This document shows positions 20,178 to 28,463 of a stretch of 64,000 bases of DNA, piece by piece. Numbering within the stretch: the stretch's first letter is position 1; the number at the start of each line of letters is the position of its first letter. The translations under genes and the position numbers were made by a program. Source of the stretch: Pseudomonas kribbensis (GTDB lineage Bacteria > Pseudomonadota > Gammaproteobacteria > Pseudomonadales > Pseudomonadaceae); contig NZ_CP029608.1 in the NCBI RefSeq assembly GCF_003352185.1, positions 6,118,501 to 6,182,500 of the forward strand, written 5' to 3'. Below the pieces are notes generated by a model. That model ran no database searches. It worked only from the letters and a program-made list of their open reading frames with translations, and had not been told where the DNA came from.

Positions 20178-21140
20178 ATGACACGCATTCAAACCCCCGC
20201 TTCGCCAACCAACCGACCTCGCGCCTGGAGCGCGGTGGCTGCCCTGCTCCTCAGCCTGATGCTGGCGCCAACCGCCGCTTTCGCTGACGCCCAGGCGCCG
20301 GCTACTCCAGCTGCCCACGAGCAGACTGCACCGGCTGCCCCTGCCGCCGCGCCGGCCGCGACCGACCCGGTTCAGGCCGTGGACGCCAGCGCCGAAGACG
20401 CACCTGAAGTCCTTGAAGCCGACAACACGCTGGGCATGGCCCACGATCTGTCGCCATGGGGCATGTACCAGAATGCCGACATCATCGTGAAGATGGTAAT
20501 GATCGGTCTGGCTATCGCTTCGATCATCACCTGGACCATCTGGATTGCCAAAGGCTTCGAGCTGATGGGCGCCAAGCGTCGCCTGCGTGGCGAAATCGCT
20601 GCCCTGAAAAAAGCCACCACTCTTAAAGAAGCCAGCGCCACTGCGGCGAAGGAAGGCACTCTCGCCAACCTGCTGGTTCACGACGCCCTCGAAGAGATGC
20701 GCCTGTCGGTCAACTCCCGCGAGAAAGAAGGCATCAAGGAACGCGTCAGCTTCCGCCTCGAGCGTCTGGTGGCCGCCTGTGGCCGCAACATGAGCAGCGG
20801 CACCGGCGTACTCGCCACCATCGGTTCCACCGCACCGTTCGTCGGCCTGTTCGGCACCGTGTGGGGCATCATGAACAGCTTCATCGGCATCGCCAAAACC
20901 CAGACCACCAACCTCGCCGTCGTGGCTCCGGGCATCGCTGAAGCGCTGCTGGCTACTGCATTGGGTCTGGTCGCCGCGATTCCTGCCGTGGTCATCTACA
21001 ACGTGTTCGCCCGCTCCATCGCCGGTTACAAGGCTCAGGTTTCCGATGCGTCGGCAGAAGTCCTGCTGCTGGTCAGCCGCGACCTCGACCACCAGCCTGA
21101 GCGCAGCAGCTCGCAACCGCACATGGTGAAAGTGGGGTAA
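20178..21140 (+). CDS. exbB: TonB-system proton channel subunit ExbB
   Basis: 320 residues. An N-terminal signal-like segment and an Ala/Pro-rich periplasmic extension (residues about 1-75) precede the MotA/TolQ/ExbB core. That core has a first membrane helix near DIIVKMVMIGLAIASIITW and two more around GSTAPFVGLFGTVWGIMNSF and LATALGLVAAIPAVVIYN. With ExbD it passes proton-motive force to TonB. ATG 20178 matches Pseudomonas ExbB; the frame opens 21 codons earlier. It is first gene of exbB-exbD-tonB. Confidence 0.95.
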   Translation: MTRIQTPASPTNRPRAWSAVAALLLSLMLAPTAAFADAQAPATPAAHEQTAPAAPAAAPAATDPVQAVDASAEDAPEVLEADNTLGMAHDLSPWGMYQNADIIVKMVMIGLAIASIITWTIWIAKGFELMGAKRRLRGEIAALKKATTLKEASATAAKEGTLANLLVHDALEEMRLSVNSREKEGIKERVSFRLERLVAACGRNMSSGTGVLATIGSTAPFVGLFGTVWGIMNSFIGIAKTQTTNLAVVAPGIAEALLATALGLVAAIPAVVIYNVFARSIAGYKAQVSDASAEVLLLVSRDLDHQPERSSSQPHMVKVG

Positions 21141-21146
21141 TCGGCC

Positions 21147-21575
21147 ATGGGCCTGCATTTGAAAGAAGGCGCAGACGACGATCTGGCCGAGAACCACGAA
21201 ATCAACGTCACGCCGTTCATCGACGTGATGCTGGTGCTGTTGATCATCTTCATGGTGGCGGCTCCGCTGGCCACCGTGGACATCAAGGTCGACCTGCCTG
21301 CCTCGACCGCCAAACCGGCACCGCGGCCAGAGAAACCGGTGTTCCTCAGCGTCAAGGCTGATCAGCGCCTGTACATCGGTGACGACGAAGTCAAAGCCGA
21401 AACCCTCGGCGCCGTGCTCGACGCCAGGACCCATGGCAAGAAAGACACCACCATCTTCTTCCAGGCCGACAAAGGCGTGGATTACGGCGACCTGATGAGC
21501 GTGATGGACAAGCTGCGCAGCGCCGGTTACCTGAAGGTTGGTCTGGTCGGCCTCGAGAGCGCAGTCAAGAAATGA
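21147..21575 (+). CDS. exbD: TonB-system proton channel subunit ExbD
   Basis: A 142-residue protein with a short cytoplasmic N-terminus, one membrane helix (INVTPFIDVMLVLLIIFMV) containing the conserved protonatable Asp, and a periplasmic TolR/ExbD domain. It lies 6 nt after exbB and overlaps the tonB start by 4 nt (ATGA), so translation is probably coupled. Confidence 0.96.
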   Translation: MGLHLKEGADDDLAENHEINVTPFIDVMLVLLIIFMVAAPLATVDIKVDLPASTAKPAPRPEKPVFLSVKADQRLYIGDDEVKAETLGAVLDARTHGKKDTTIFFQADKGVDYGDLMSVMDKLRSAGYLKVGLVGLESAVKK

Positions 21576-22321
21576 TCACGACGCGCCATAAGCTGACGCG
21601 TTACAGCGGTAGCCTGGCCGTGGTGCTGGGCGTTCACGCGCTGGCCATCGCGCTGGCGCTGAACTGGACCGCCCGCCCGCCCATCGAATTGCCGCCGCAG
21701 GCAATGATGGTCGAGCTGGCACCGGTTCCGGCCCCGCCACCGCCTGCACCGCCGAAAGTCGTCACACCACCGCAGCCACCGGCTCCGGTCGAAGAACTGC
21801 CGATCCCGAAACTGGCCGAAGCCCCCAAGGCAGAGATTGCCGTACCCAAGCCGAAGCCAAAACCCAAGCCAAAACCGCAACCGCCAAAACCGGTTGAGAA
21901 GAAACCGGAGCCGGTGAAGGAAAAACCTTCCGAGGAAAAACCGGCGGAACCTCAGCAGACCCAGGCGCCGACGGAGAAATCCGCCCAGCCGGCACCGGGC
22001 CCGTCGCCAGCACAACTGGCGGCCAAGGCCAGCTGGCAAGGCACCCTGCTCGCGCATTTGCAGAAGTACAAGAAGTACCCGGCAAGCGCACAGGCACGGG
22101 GCAAGGAAGGCTTGAACCGGCTGCGTTTCGTGGTCGATGCCGAAGGCAACGTGCTGTCGTTCGAACTGGTGGGCCGCTCCGGCAACGCCGATCTGGACCG
22201 GGCTACCCTGGACATGATCCGCCGCGCCCAACCGCTGCCCAAGCCACCGGCCGACATGTTGACCAATGGCTCGATCGAAATTGTTGCGCCGTTTGTTTAC
22301 TCGCTGGAACGCCGCCGCTGA
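21572..22321 (+). CDS. tonB: TonB energy transducer
   Basis: 249 residues. An N-terminal anchor helix (SLAVVLGVHALAIALAL) is followed by a long Pro/Lys-rich periplasmic spacer with tandem KPKP units (about residues 45-135). The C-terminal TonB domain carries YPASAQARGKEG and RSGNADLDRATLDMIRRAQPLPKPP. It contacts TonB boxes of outer-membrane receptors for siderophore uptake. Confidence 0.96.
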   Translation: MITTRHKLTRYSGSLAVVLGVHALAIALALNWTARPPIELPPQAMMVELAPVPAPPPPAPPKVVTPPQPPAPVEELPIPKLAEAPKAEIAVPKPKPKPKPKPQPPKPVEKKPEPVKEKPSEEKPAEPQQTQAPTEKSAQPAPGPSPAQLAAKASWQGTLLAHLQKYKKYPASAQARGKEGLNRLRFVVDAEGNVLSFELVGRSGNADLDRATLDMIRRAQPLPKPPADMLTNGSIEIVAPFVYSLERRR

Positions 22322-22354
22322 TCTGCATTGGCAGAACACGGCTCGATCCCGCCA

Positions 22355-22378
22355 GAAAGGCACCGAAAGGTGCCTTTC
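22355..22378 (+). terminator. Hairpin after tonB, probable terminator
   Basis: A perfect 10-bp stem GAAAGGCACC/GGTGCCTTTC closes a GAAA tetraloop 33 nt after tonB. The following T tract is poor, so confidence is moderate. Confidence 0.6.
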
Positions 22379-22496
22379 TCATATCTGCCAACGGCAAACC
22401 GGCATTGCCCGGTGTCGCATTCATCACTCAGTCTGATAACGTGCGTCTATCGATTGCAGCCGGTATGCTTGGCCCGCATCTTCATGGACGCTTGCT

Positions 22497-23426
22497 ATGA
22501 CCCTCACAGAATTACGCTACATCGTTACCCTCGCCCAAGAGCAGCATTTCGGCCACGCGGCCGAGCGTTGCCACGTCAGCCAGCCAACCCTGTCGGTGGG
22601 CGTGAAAAAGCTTGAAGACGAACTCGGTGTGCTGATTTTCGAGCGCAGCAAAAGCGCCGTGCGCCTGACCCCGGTCGGTGAAGGCATCGTCGCCCAGGCG
22701 CAGAAAGTGCTGGAGCAGGCCCAGGGCATCCGCGAGCTGGCCCAGGCCGGCAAGAACCAGCTGACCGCCCCGCTGAAAGTCGGCGCGATCTACACCGTCG
22801 GCCCGTATCTGTTCCCGCACCTGATTCCGCAACTGCACCGGGTCGCCCCGCAGATGCCGTTGTACATCGAAGAAAACTTCACCCACGTGCTGCGCGACAA
22901 ACTGCGCAACGGCGAGCTGGACGCGATCATCATCGCCCTGCCGTTCAACGAAGCCGACGTGCTGACCCTGCCGCTCTATGACGAACCGTTCTACGTCCTG
23001 ATGCCGGCCCAGCACCCGTGGACCCAGAAAGAATCCATCGACGCCGCCCTGCTCAACGACAAGAGCCTGCTGCTGCTCGGCGAAGGCCACTGCTTCCGCG
23101 ATCAGGTGCTGGAAGCCTGCCCGACCCTGACCAAGGGCAACGACGGCGCCAAGCACACCACGGTGGAATCCAGCTCGCTGGAAACCATTCGCCACATGGT
23201 CGCGTCAGGCCTGGGCATTTCGATCCTGCCGCTGTCGGCGGTGGACAGCCATCACTACGCCCCGGGCGTGATCGAAGTGCGTCCACTGTCGGCCCCAGTG
23301 CCGTTCCGCACCGTAGCCATCGCCTGGCGCGCAAGCTTCCCAAGGCCGAAAGCCATCGAGATCCTCGCCGACTCCATTCGCCTGTGCTCGGTTGCCAAAC
23401 CTGCCGCGCCGGTCACGGCCGGTTAA
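22497..23426 (+). CDS. oxyR: Hydrogen peroxide-sensing LysR regulator OxyR
   Basis: 309 residues. The N-terminal winged helix-turn-helix is MTLTELRYIVTLAQEQHFG...CHVSQPTLS. The regulatory domain contains the redox pair Cys199 and Cys208 in GEGHCFRDQVLEAC at the canonical positions. When oxidised it activates katA/ahp-type genes. recG starts 9 nt after it and is in the same direction, the known oxyR-recG operon of Pseudomonas. Confidence 0.97.
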   Translation: MTLTELRYIVTLAQEQHFGHAAERCHVSQPTLSVGVKKLEDELGVLIFERSKSAVRLTPVGEGIVAQAQKVLEQAQGIRELAQAGKNQLTAPLKVGAIYTVGPYLFPHLIPQLHRVAPQMPLYIEENFTHVLRDKLRNGELDAIIIALPFNEADVLTLPLYDEPFYVLMPAQHPWTQKESIDAALLNDKSLLLLGEGHCFRDQVLEACPTLTKGNDGAKHTTVESSSLETIRHMVASGLGISILPLSAVDSHHYAPGVIEVRPLSAPVPFRTVAIAWRASFPRPKAIEILADSIRLCSVAKPAAPVTAG

Positions 23427-23435
23427 GTCTGCGTC

Positions 23436-25511
23436 ATGACGGAGCTGTCGCAGGTCTCGGTCACCGCACTCAAGGGTGTCGGTGAAGCCATGGCCGAGAA
23501 ACTGGCCAAGGTCGGCCTGGAGAACCTTCAGGACGTGCTGTTCCACCTGCCGCTGCGTTATCAGGATCGCACCCGCGTGGTGCCGATCGGCGCATTGCGG
23601 CCGGGGCAGGACGCCGTGGTCGAAGGCACCGTCAGCGGCGCCGATGTGGTCATGGGCCGGCGCCGCAGCCTTGTCGTGCGTTTGCAGGACGGCACCGGCG
23701 GACTGAGCCTGCGCTTCTACCACTTCAGCAACGCGCAGAAAGAAGGCCTCAAGCGCGGCACGCGGATTCGCTGCTACGGCGAAGCCCGGCCCGGCGCCTC
23801 GGGACTGGAGATCTACCACCCGGAATACCGCGCCATCAACGGCGACGAACCGCCGCCGGTGGATGAAACCCTGACCCCGGTCTACCCGTTGACCGAAGGC
23901 CTGACCCAGGCGCGTCTGCGCCAGTTGTGCATGCAGACCCTGACCCTGCTCAAGCCGGCCACCCTGCCCGACTGGCTGCCGACCGAACTGGCCCGCGACT
24001 ATCAACTGGCGCCGCTGGCCGACGCGATCCGCTACCTGCACAACCCGCCCGCCGATGCCGATGTCGACGAACTCGCCCTCGGTCATCACTGGGCCCAGCA
24101 TCGTCTGGCCTTCGAAGAGCTGCTGACTCACCAGCTATCGCAGCAGCGCCTGCGCGAAAGCATGCGCTCCCTGCGTGCGCCGGCGATGCCGAAAGCCACC
24201 AGACTGCCGGCGAAATACCTGGCCAACCTCGGCTTCAACCCGACCGGCGCTCAGCAACGAGTCGGCAACGAAATCGCCTACGACCTCAGCCAGCACGAAC
24301 CGATGCTGCGGCTGATTCAGGGCGACGTTGGCGCGGGTAAAACCGTGGTCGCCGCCCTCGCCGCGCTGCAAGCGCTGGAGGCGGGTTATCAGGTCGCGCT
24401 GATGGCGCCGACCGAGATCCTCGCCGAGCAGCACTTCATCACCTTCAAGCGCTGGCTCGAACCGCTGGGCATCGAGGTGGCATGGCTGGCCGGCAAGCTC
24501 AAGGGCAAGAACCGCGTCGCCGCGCTGGAACAGATCGCCAGCGGCACGCCGATGGTGGTCGGCACTCACGCGCTGTTCCAGGATGAAGTGCAGTTCAAGA
24601 ACCTCGCGCTGGTGATCATCGACGAACAACACCGCTTCGGCGTGCAACAGCGTCTGGCACTGCGGCAGAAAGGCGTCGGCGGGCGCATGTGCCCGCATCA
24701 ATTGATCATGACCGCCACGCCGATTCCACGGACGCTGGCGATGAGCGCCTACGCCGACCTCGACACCTCGATCCTCGACGAACTGCCACCCGGTCGAACC
24801 CCGGTCAACACCGTGCTGGTCACCGACACCCGCCGCGTCGAAGTCATCGAACGGGTGCGCAGCGCCTGCGCCGAGGGTCGTCAGGCCTATTGGGTGTGCA
24901 CGCTGATCGAAGAGTCCGAAGAGCTGACCTGCCAGGCCGCCGAAACCACCTTCGAAGACCTCACCGCCGCCCTCGGCGAGCTAAAGGTCGGGCTGATCCA
25001 CGGCCGCATGAAACCCGCCGAGAAAGCCGCCGTCATGGCCGAATTCAAGGCCGGCAACCTGCAACTGCTGGTCGCCACCACCGTGATCGAAGTCGGCGTG
25101 GACGTGCCCAACGCCAGCCTGATGATCATCGAAAACCCCGAGCGCCTCGGCCTCGCGCAACTGCACCAGTTGCGTGGTCGCGTCGGTCGGGGCAGCGCGG
25201 TCAGCCATTGCGTGCTGCTCTACCATCCACCGCTATCGCAGATCGGCCGCCAGCGCCTGGGCATCATGCGCGAGACCAACGACGGTTTCGTCATTGCCGA
25301 AAAAGACCTCGAACTGCGCGGCCCCGGCGAAATGCTCGGTACCCGCCAGACCGGCCTGCTGCAATTCAAGGTCGCTGACCTGATGCGCGACGCGGATCTG
25401 TTGCCCGCCGTGCGCGATGCCGCCCAGGCCTTGCTCGAACGCTGGCCGACCCACGTCAGCCCGCTGCTCGACCGCTGGCTGCGACACGGGCAGCAATACG
25501 GCCAAGTGTGA
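23436..25511 (+). CDS. recG: ATP-dependent DNA helicase RecG
   Basis: A 691-residue superfamily 2 helicase that reverses stalled forks and branch-migrates Holliday junctions. It has an N-terminal wedge/OB domain (LKGVGEAMAEKL, PLRYQDRT), Walker A GDVGAGKT near residue 294, the DEQHRFGVQQR box near 395, TATPIPRTLAM, and the C-terminal motif VI region LHQLRGRVGRG. It lies directly downstream of oxyR. Confidence 0.97.
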   Translation: MTELSQVSVTALKGVGEAMAEKLAKVGLENLQDVLFHLPLRYQDRTRVVPIGALRPGQDAVVEGTVSGADVVMGRRRSLVVRLQDGTGGLSLRFYHFSNAQKEGLKRGTRIRCYGEARPGASGLEIYHPEYRAINGDEPPPVDETLTPVYPLTEGLTQARLRQLCMQTLTLLKPATLPDWLPTELARDYQLAPLADAIRYLHNPPADADVDELALGHHWAQHRLAFEELLTHQLSQQRLRESMRSLRAPAMPKATRLPAKYLANLGFNPTGAQQRVGNEIAYDLSQHEPMLRLIQGDVGAGKTVVAALAALQALEAGYQVALMAPTEILAEQHFITFKRWLEPLGIEVAWLAGKLKGKNRVAALEQIASGTPMVVGTHALFQDEVQFKNLALVIIDEQHRFGVQQRLALRQKGVGGRMCPHQLIMTATPIPRTLAMSAYADLDTSILDELPPGRTPVNTVLVTDTRRVEVIERVRSACAEGRQAYWVCTLIEESEELTCQAAETTFEDLTAALGELKVGLIHGRMKPAEKAAVMAEFKAGNLQLLVATTVIEVGVDVPNASLMIIENPERLGLAQLHQLRGRVGRGSAVSHCVLLYHPPLSQIGRQRLGIMRETNDGFVIAEKDLELRGPGEMLGTRQTGLLQFKVADLMRDADLLPAVRDAAQALLERWPTHVSPLLDRWLRHGQQYGQV

Positions 25512-25590
25512 GCACCGTCGCAGTTTCTCAAAGCTCGTTCCAACCAAGCTGGTTATACTCCAGCAATTGTTTCAAAAACGGATACAGACC

Positions 25591-26991
25591 ATGACCGAAG
25601 CTGCTCTCGCCCCCGAATCCCCGCACGCTCCGTCTGTTATTCGGCTGCTGCTCAACAAGCTGGGCGTCGCCTACGAAGAAGTGCTCGACCACCACGGTCT
25701 CAACGCCTCGCGCAAAGTGCAGGCCGTGTTGCTGGATGACGCGGTCGGCGCGCTGATGGTGCTGTTTCCACAGAGCCAGTTGCTGGATCTCAACCGCCTC
25801 GCCGAGCTGACGGGCCGTCGCCTGACCGCCGTGTCCACCGAACGCCTGGAAAAGATGCTCGGCAAACACAGCCTGAGCCTGCTGCCGGGCCTGCCCGCGC
25901 TGACCAGCTCGCCGTGCCTCTACGAAGAAAGCCTGCTGCGCGAGCCGAAGTTGCTGATCAACTCCGGCGAGCCGGGCCTGCTGCTGGAAATCGCCAGCGA
26001 AGACTTCAAGACCATGCTGACCAAGGCCAGCGCCGCCAACTTCGGCGAAGCCCTGAGCAGCATCCGCCCGAACCTCGACCGCCCGGACGATGACCGCGAG
26101 GAAATCACCCAGGCCGTTCAGGCGTTCACCGCGCGGCGCATCCAGCAGCGTCTGGAAGCGACCATCGAGATTCCGCCGCTGGCCGAAACCGCACAAAAAA
26201 TCATCAAGCTGCGCGTAGACCCGAACGCCACCATCGACGACATCACCGGCGTGGTCGAAACCGACCCGGCGCTGGCTGCGCAAGTGGTGAGCTGGGCGGC
26301 GTCGCCGTACTACGCCTCGCCGGGCAAGATCCGTTCGGTGGAAGACGCGATCGTGCGCGTGCTGGGTTTCGATCTGGTGATCAACCTGGCGCTGGGCCTG
26401 GCCCTCGGCAAGACCCTGAGCCTGCCAAAGGACCACCCGCAACACACCACACCGTACTGGCAGCAGTCGATCTACACCGCCGCCGTCATCGAAGGCCTGA
26501 CCCGCGCCATGCCGCGCGCCCAGCGCCCGGAAGCCGGCCTGACCTACCTCGCCGGCCTGCTGCACAACTTCGGCTACCTACTGCTGGCCCACGTATTCCC
26601 GCCGCACTTCTCGCTGATCTGCCGCCACCTGGAGGTCAACCCGCACCTGTGCCACAGCTACGTCGAGCAACACCTGCTGGGCATCAGCCGCGAACAGATC
26701 GGCTCCTGGCTGATGCGCTACTGGGACATGCCCGACGAACTGGCCACCGCCCTGCGCTTCCAGCACGACCCGAACTACGACGGCGCCTACGCCGAATACC
26801 CGAACCTCGTCTGCCTGGCCGTGCGCCTGCTGCGTAGTCGCGGAATCGGCTCCGGGCCGGATGAGGACATTCCGGATGCGCTGCTGGAGCGCGTTGGCCT
26901 GACGCGTGACAAGGCCAATGATGTGGTCAGCAAAGTGCTTGAGGCGGAAGTGTTGTTGCGCGAGCTGGCTTCGCAGTTCAGCCAGGCCTGA
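25591..26991 (+). CDS. YbaK-like domain fused to HDOD domain
   Basis: 466 residues. The N-terminal part (about 10-165) resembles YbaK/ProX aminoacyl-tRNA editing domains (LLNKLGVAYEEVLDHH, QAVLLDDAVGALMVLFP, ELTGRRLTAVS). The C-terminal part (about 190-450) is an HDOD domain (IPPLAETAQKIIKLR, IDDITGVVETDPALAAQVVSWA, YLAGLLHNFGYLLLAH). HDOD proteins are regulatory, often in signalling pathways that involve cyclic nucleotides. The fusion is conserved in Pseudomonas but its job is unknown. The ATG at 25591 starts MTEAALAPE; the frame is open upstream into recG. Confidence 0.85.
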   Translation: MTEAALAPESPHAPSVIRLLLNKLGVAYEEVLDHHGLNASRKVQAVLLDDAVGALMVLFPQSQLLDLNRLAELTGRRLTAVSTERLEKMLGKHSLSLLPGLPALTSSPCLYEESLLREPKLLINSGEPGLLLEIASEDFKTMLTKASAANFGEALSSIRPNLDRPDDDREEITQAVQAFTARRIQQRLEATIEIPPLAETAQKIIKLRVDPNATIDDITGVVETDPALAAQVVSWAASPYYASPGKIRSVEDAIVRVLGFDLVINLALGLALGKTLSLPKDHPQHTTPYWQQSIYTAAVIEGLTRAMPRAQRPEAGLTYLAGLLHNFGYLLLAHVFPPHFSLICRHLEVNPHLCHSYVEQHLLGISREQIGSWLMRYWDMPDELATALRFQHDPNYDGAYAEYPNLVCLAVRLLRSRGIGSGPDEDIPDALLERVGLTRDKANDVVSKVLEAEVLLRELASQFSQA

Positions 26992-27002
26992 TTTGCGCCT
27001 AT

Positions 27003-27043
27003 AAAAAAGGCCCCACACTCAAACGAGTGTGGGGCCTTTTTTG
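27003..27043 (+). terminator. Bidirectional Rho-independent terminator
   Basis: The stem AAAAAAGGCCCCACACTC/GAGTGTGGGGCCTTTTTT has an AAAC loop and lies between the HDOD gene and the convergent SCP2-like gene. Confidence 0.92.
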
Positions 27044-27062
27044 TTGATCGTTCACACCGGAC

Positions 27063-27446
27063 TCAAGCCTTCGGCTTGGCCTTCCTCGGCTTCAAATACT
27101 TCATCAACCCCTGAAACCACATCACCAGCGCCGGATTCCCCTTGAGCTGGATCGACTTGTCCTGAATCCCCTGCATGAACGCCAGCTGCTTGTTCTTCGC
27201 CTGCATCGTGGCAAACCCGAACGCCGCGTCTTTAAAGGCAATCGCAAACGCCGGCTCCGCCACCACCCCGGACTTGCTGGTAATGCGCTGGTCCTTCACC
27301 ACGAAATGCCGCGCCACTTTCCCGTCCAGAGTCTGTAGCTGAAACACCAGATCCTTGTCACCCAACTGCTGCTGGAACGCAGGATTTGTCCGACTGGCCT
27401 TACCCATCAACAGACCCAGCATCCACAGAAGAAAACGAAATTTCAT
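27063..27446 (-). CDS. Small SCP2-like protein of unknown function
   Basis: 127 residues. A hydrophobic N-terminus (MKFRFLLWMLGLLMG) could be a membrane anchor. The rest has the rhythm of sterol-carrier-2-like domains (DLVFQLQTLDGKVARHFVVKDQRITSKSG, IQLKGNPALVMWFQGLMKYL), with a basic tail. The SCP2 assignment is by pattern only. ATG 27446 has GAGG 8 nt upstream; the frame extends 31 codons further without conserved features. It is convergent with the HDOD gene. Confidence 0.65.
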   Translation of the reverse strand: MKFRFLLWMLGLLMGKASRTNPAFQQQLGDKDLVFQLQTLDGKVARHFVVKDQRITSKSGVVAEPAFAIAFKDAAFGFATMQAKNKQLAFMQGIQDKSIQLKGNPALVMWFQGLMKYLKPRKAKPKA

Positions 27447-27590
27447 GCGCACAGCCTCAAAAGGAAAATGAACGGCTGGGGGAGTGTAAGGGATTCGGAC
27501 GGATTCGCCACTATCTTGGATTGATAGAAGACGATGCATAGCTTTTCCTGAAAGATGACTACCAAGTCACGACTTCGCTCTCAGGACTTG

Positions 27591-27640
27591 ATCGTTCCCA
27601 CGCTCTGCGTGGGCATGCCTCCCGTGACGCTCCGCGTCAC
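27591..27640 (+). repeat. Pseudomonas REP-type double palindrome
   Basis: Two adjacent 7-bp hairpins: CCCACGC/GCGTGGG (27597-27603, 27607-27613) and GTGACGC/GCGTCAC (27624-27630, 27634-27640). The GATCGTTCCCACGCTCTGCG core is a well-known interspersed repeat in fluorescent Pseudomonas genomes. Confidence 0.75.
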
Positions 27641-27677
27641 ACCATCCCCCCGTCCTACACCTGAAGAAACACATTCC

Positions 27678-27700
27678 TGTAGGAGCTGCCGACAGCAGTG
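27678..27700 (+). repeat. Partial TGTAGGAGCTGCC-type REP element
   Basis: TGTAGGAGCTGCC is the left part of the common Pseudomonas REP sequence. The expected complementary right arm is degenerate (GACAGCAG), so this is a remnant. Confidence 0.55.
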
Positions 27701-27795
27701 GTTTCTTGTTCCTCTACCCCGCAATTCCTTGGGAAATGTCCTTCAAACTGCGGTGCTGTCCATGAACTAGGCAGGCTGGACCATCGTCGATAGCC

Positions 27796-28010
27796 TCTGT
27801 GTGTCGCCGCAAAATCGGTGACTCGGACGTGCAAGTCCGGAATCGATGCACATCAGTTATAGCCATTCACCGAGTGTTTTCTTATGCTCGCGAATCGTTA
27901 TGGCGGCTGTGTGTGGGAGATCTTCGGGTCTGCCGGGTTTATCGATTACCGGTCTTGCACACCTATACACAGCTGCCACCTCATTCGAAGTGCAAGCGAG
28001 AGGTTGCTAG
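27796..28010 (+). ncRNA. Candidate structured leader RNA of the DUF6124 gene
   Basis: The 3' half has an 11-bp stem (27902-27912 with 27967-27977, one G-U pair) enclosing a cUUCGg tetraloop hairpin (27918-27922 / 27927-27931) and a second 4- to 5-bp stem (GCCGG 27932-27936 / CCGGT 27949-27953). This makes a three-way junction shape. The 5' half has a CGGAC/GTCCG hairpin (27824-27828 / 27835-27839) inside two mutually exclusive long-range pairings. No canonical Shine-Dalgarno lies at the normal distance from the ATG. This is inferred from base pairing by eye only. Confidence 0.45.
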
Positions 28011-28032
28011 CTCCATCAATCGGTAAATTCCA

Positions 28033-28401
28033 ATGATCAAACCAACACCCAACCCTCCTGAAATCCCAGAAACCTCCCCCTACGAATCTCCTGATTCGAA
28101 GAAACTCCACGAAGCCGCCGAACGCGCCCTCGACCACCACTTCAAACCCAGAGTCTCACGCCCCAAACGCCTGGGCGGCCTATTCGCCCTCTGCCCCAAC
28201 GCCGACGCCGAAGCCCTCATGGCCAACGCCTCCGAGGACCTGCTGTCCATCAGCGCCATCGCCGCCAACCTGGCCGACGACCTCGACGGCCCCCGCCGCT
28301 CGATGGCACTGGGCCTTAGCAGAATGGCGGATGGCGTGCGCTTGATGGTGGAAGGCACGCTCGATCACATTGAGTTTCGGGAGTATCAGGCCAAGCCGTA
28401 G
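28033..28401 (+). CDS. DUF6124 (formerly DUF3077) family small protein
   Basis: 122 residues. A Pro-rich N-terminus (PTPNPPEIPETSPYESPDSKKLHEAAERALDHH) precedes a helical C-terminal half (MANASEDLLSISAIAANLADDLDGPRRSMALGLSRMADGVRLMVE). This family is very common in Pseudomonas, usually as solitary genes; its function is unknown. The start is the only reasonable ATG, but the preceding 15 bases (ATCGGTAAATTCCA) lack a good ribosome site, which fits control by the upstream structure. Confidence 0.8.
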   Translation: MIKPTPNPPEIPETSPYESPDSKKLHEAAERALDHHFKPRVSRPKRLGGLFALCPNADAEALMANASEDLLSISAIAANLADDLDGPRRSMALGLSRMADGVRLMVEGTLDHIEFREYQAKP

Positions 28402-28416
28402 CTGAATCGCGGGCGG

Positions 28417-28445
28417 AAAAAAGGGGACGTTGAGTCCCCTTTTCT
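28417..28445. terminator. Bidirectional Rho-independent terminator
   Basis: The stem AAAAGGGGAC/GTCCCCTTTT closes a GTTGA loop. It has six A residues on the left and T residues on the right, so it can end both the DUF6124 gene (+) and the long minus-strand T6SS cargo operon. Confidence 0.85.
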
Positions 28446-28463
28446 GATCTTCGGCAGCAGCGA

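Larger units (their letters stand above)
27447..28032. other. Long intergenic region with repeats and a structured leader
   Basis: 586 bp without a gene. From left to right it holds the promoter side of the SCP2-like gene (27447-27540), two tandem short palindromes of the Pseudomonas GATCGTTCCCACGC type (27591-27640), a partial TGTAGGAGCTGC element (27678-27690), and from about 27796 a run of stems that forms a candidate leader RNA of the DUF6124 gene. Confidence 0.65.

Noticed and set aside
27591..27700. CRISPR array suspected from repeated GC-rich palindromes
   Set aside because: There are only two adjacent, different short hairpins with no regular spacers and no cas genes; they fit Pseudomonas interspersed repeats.
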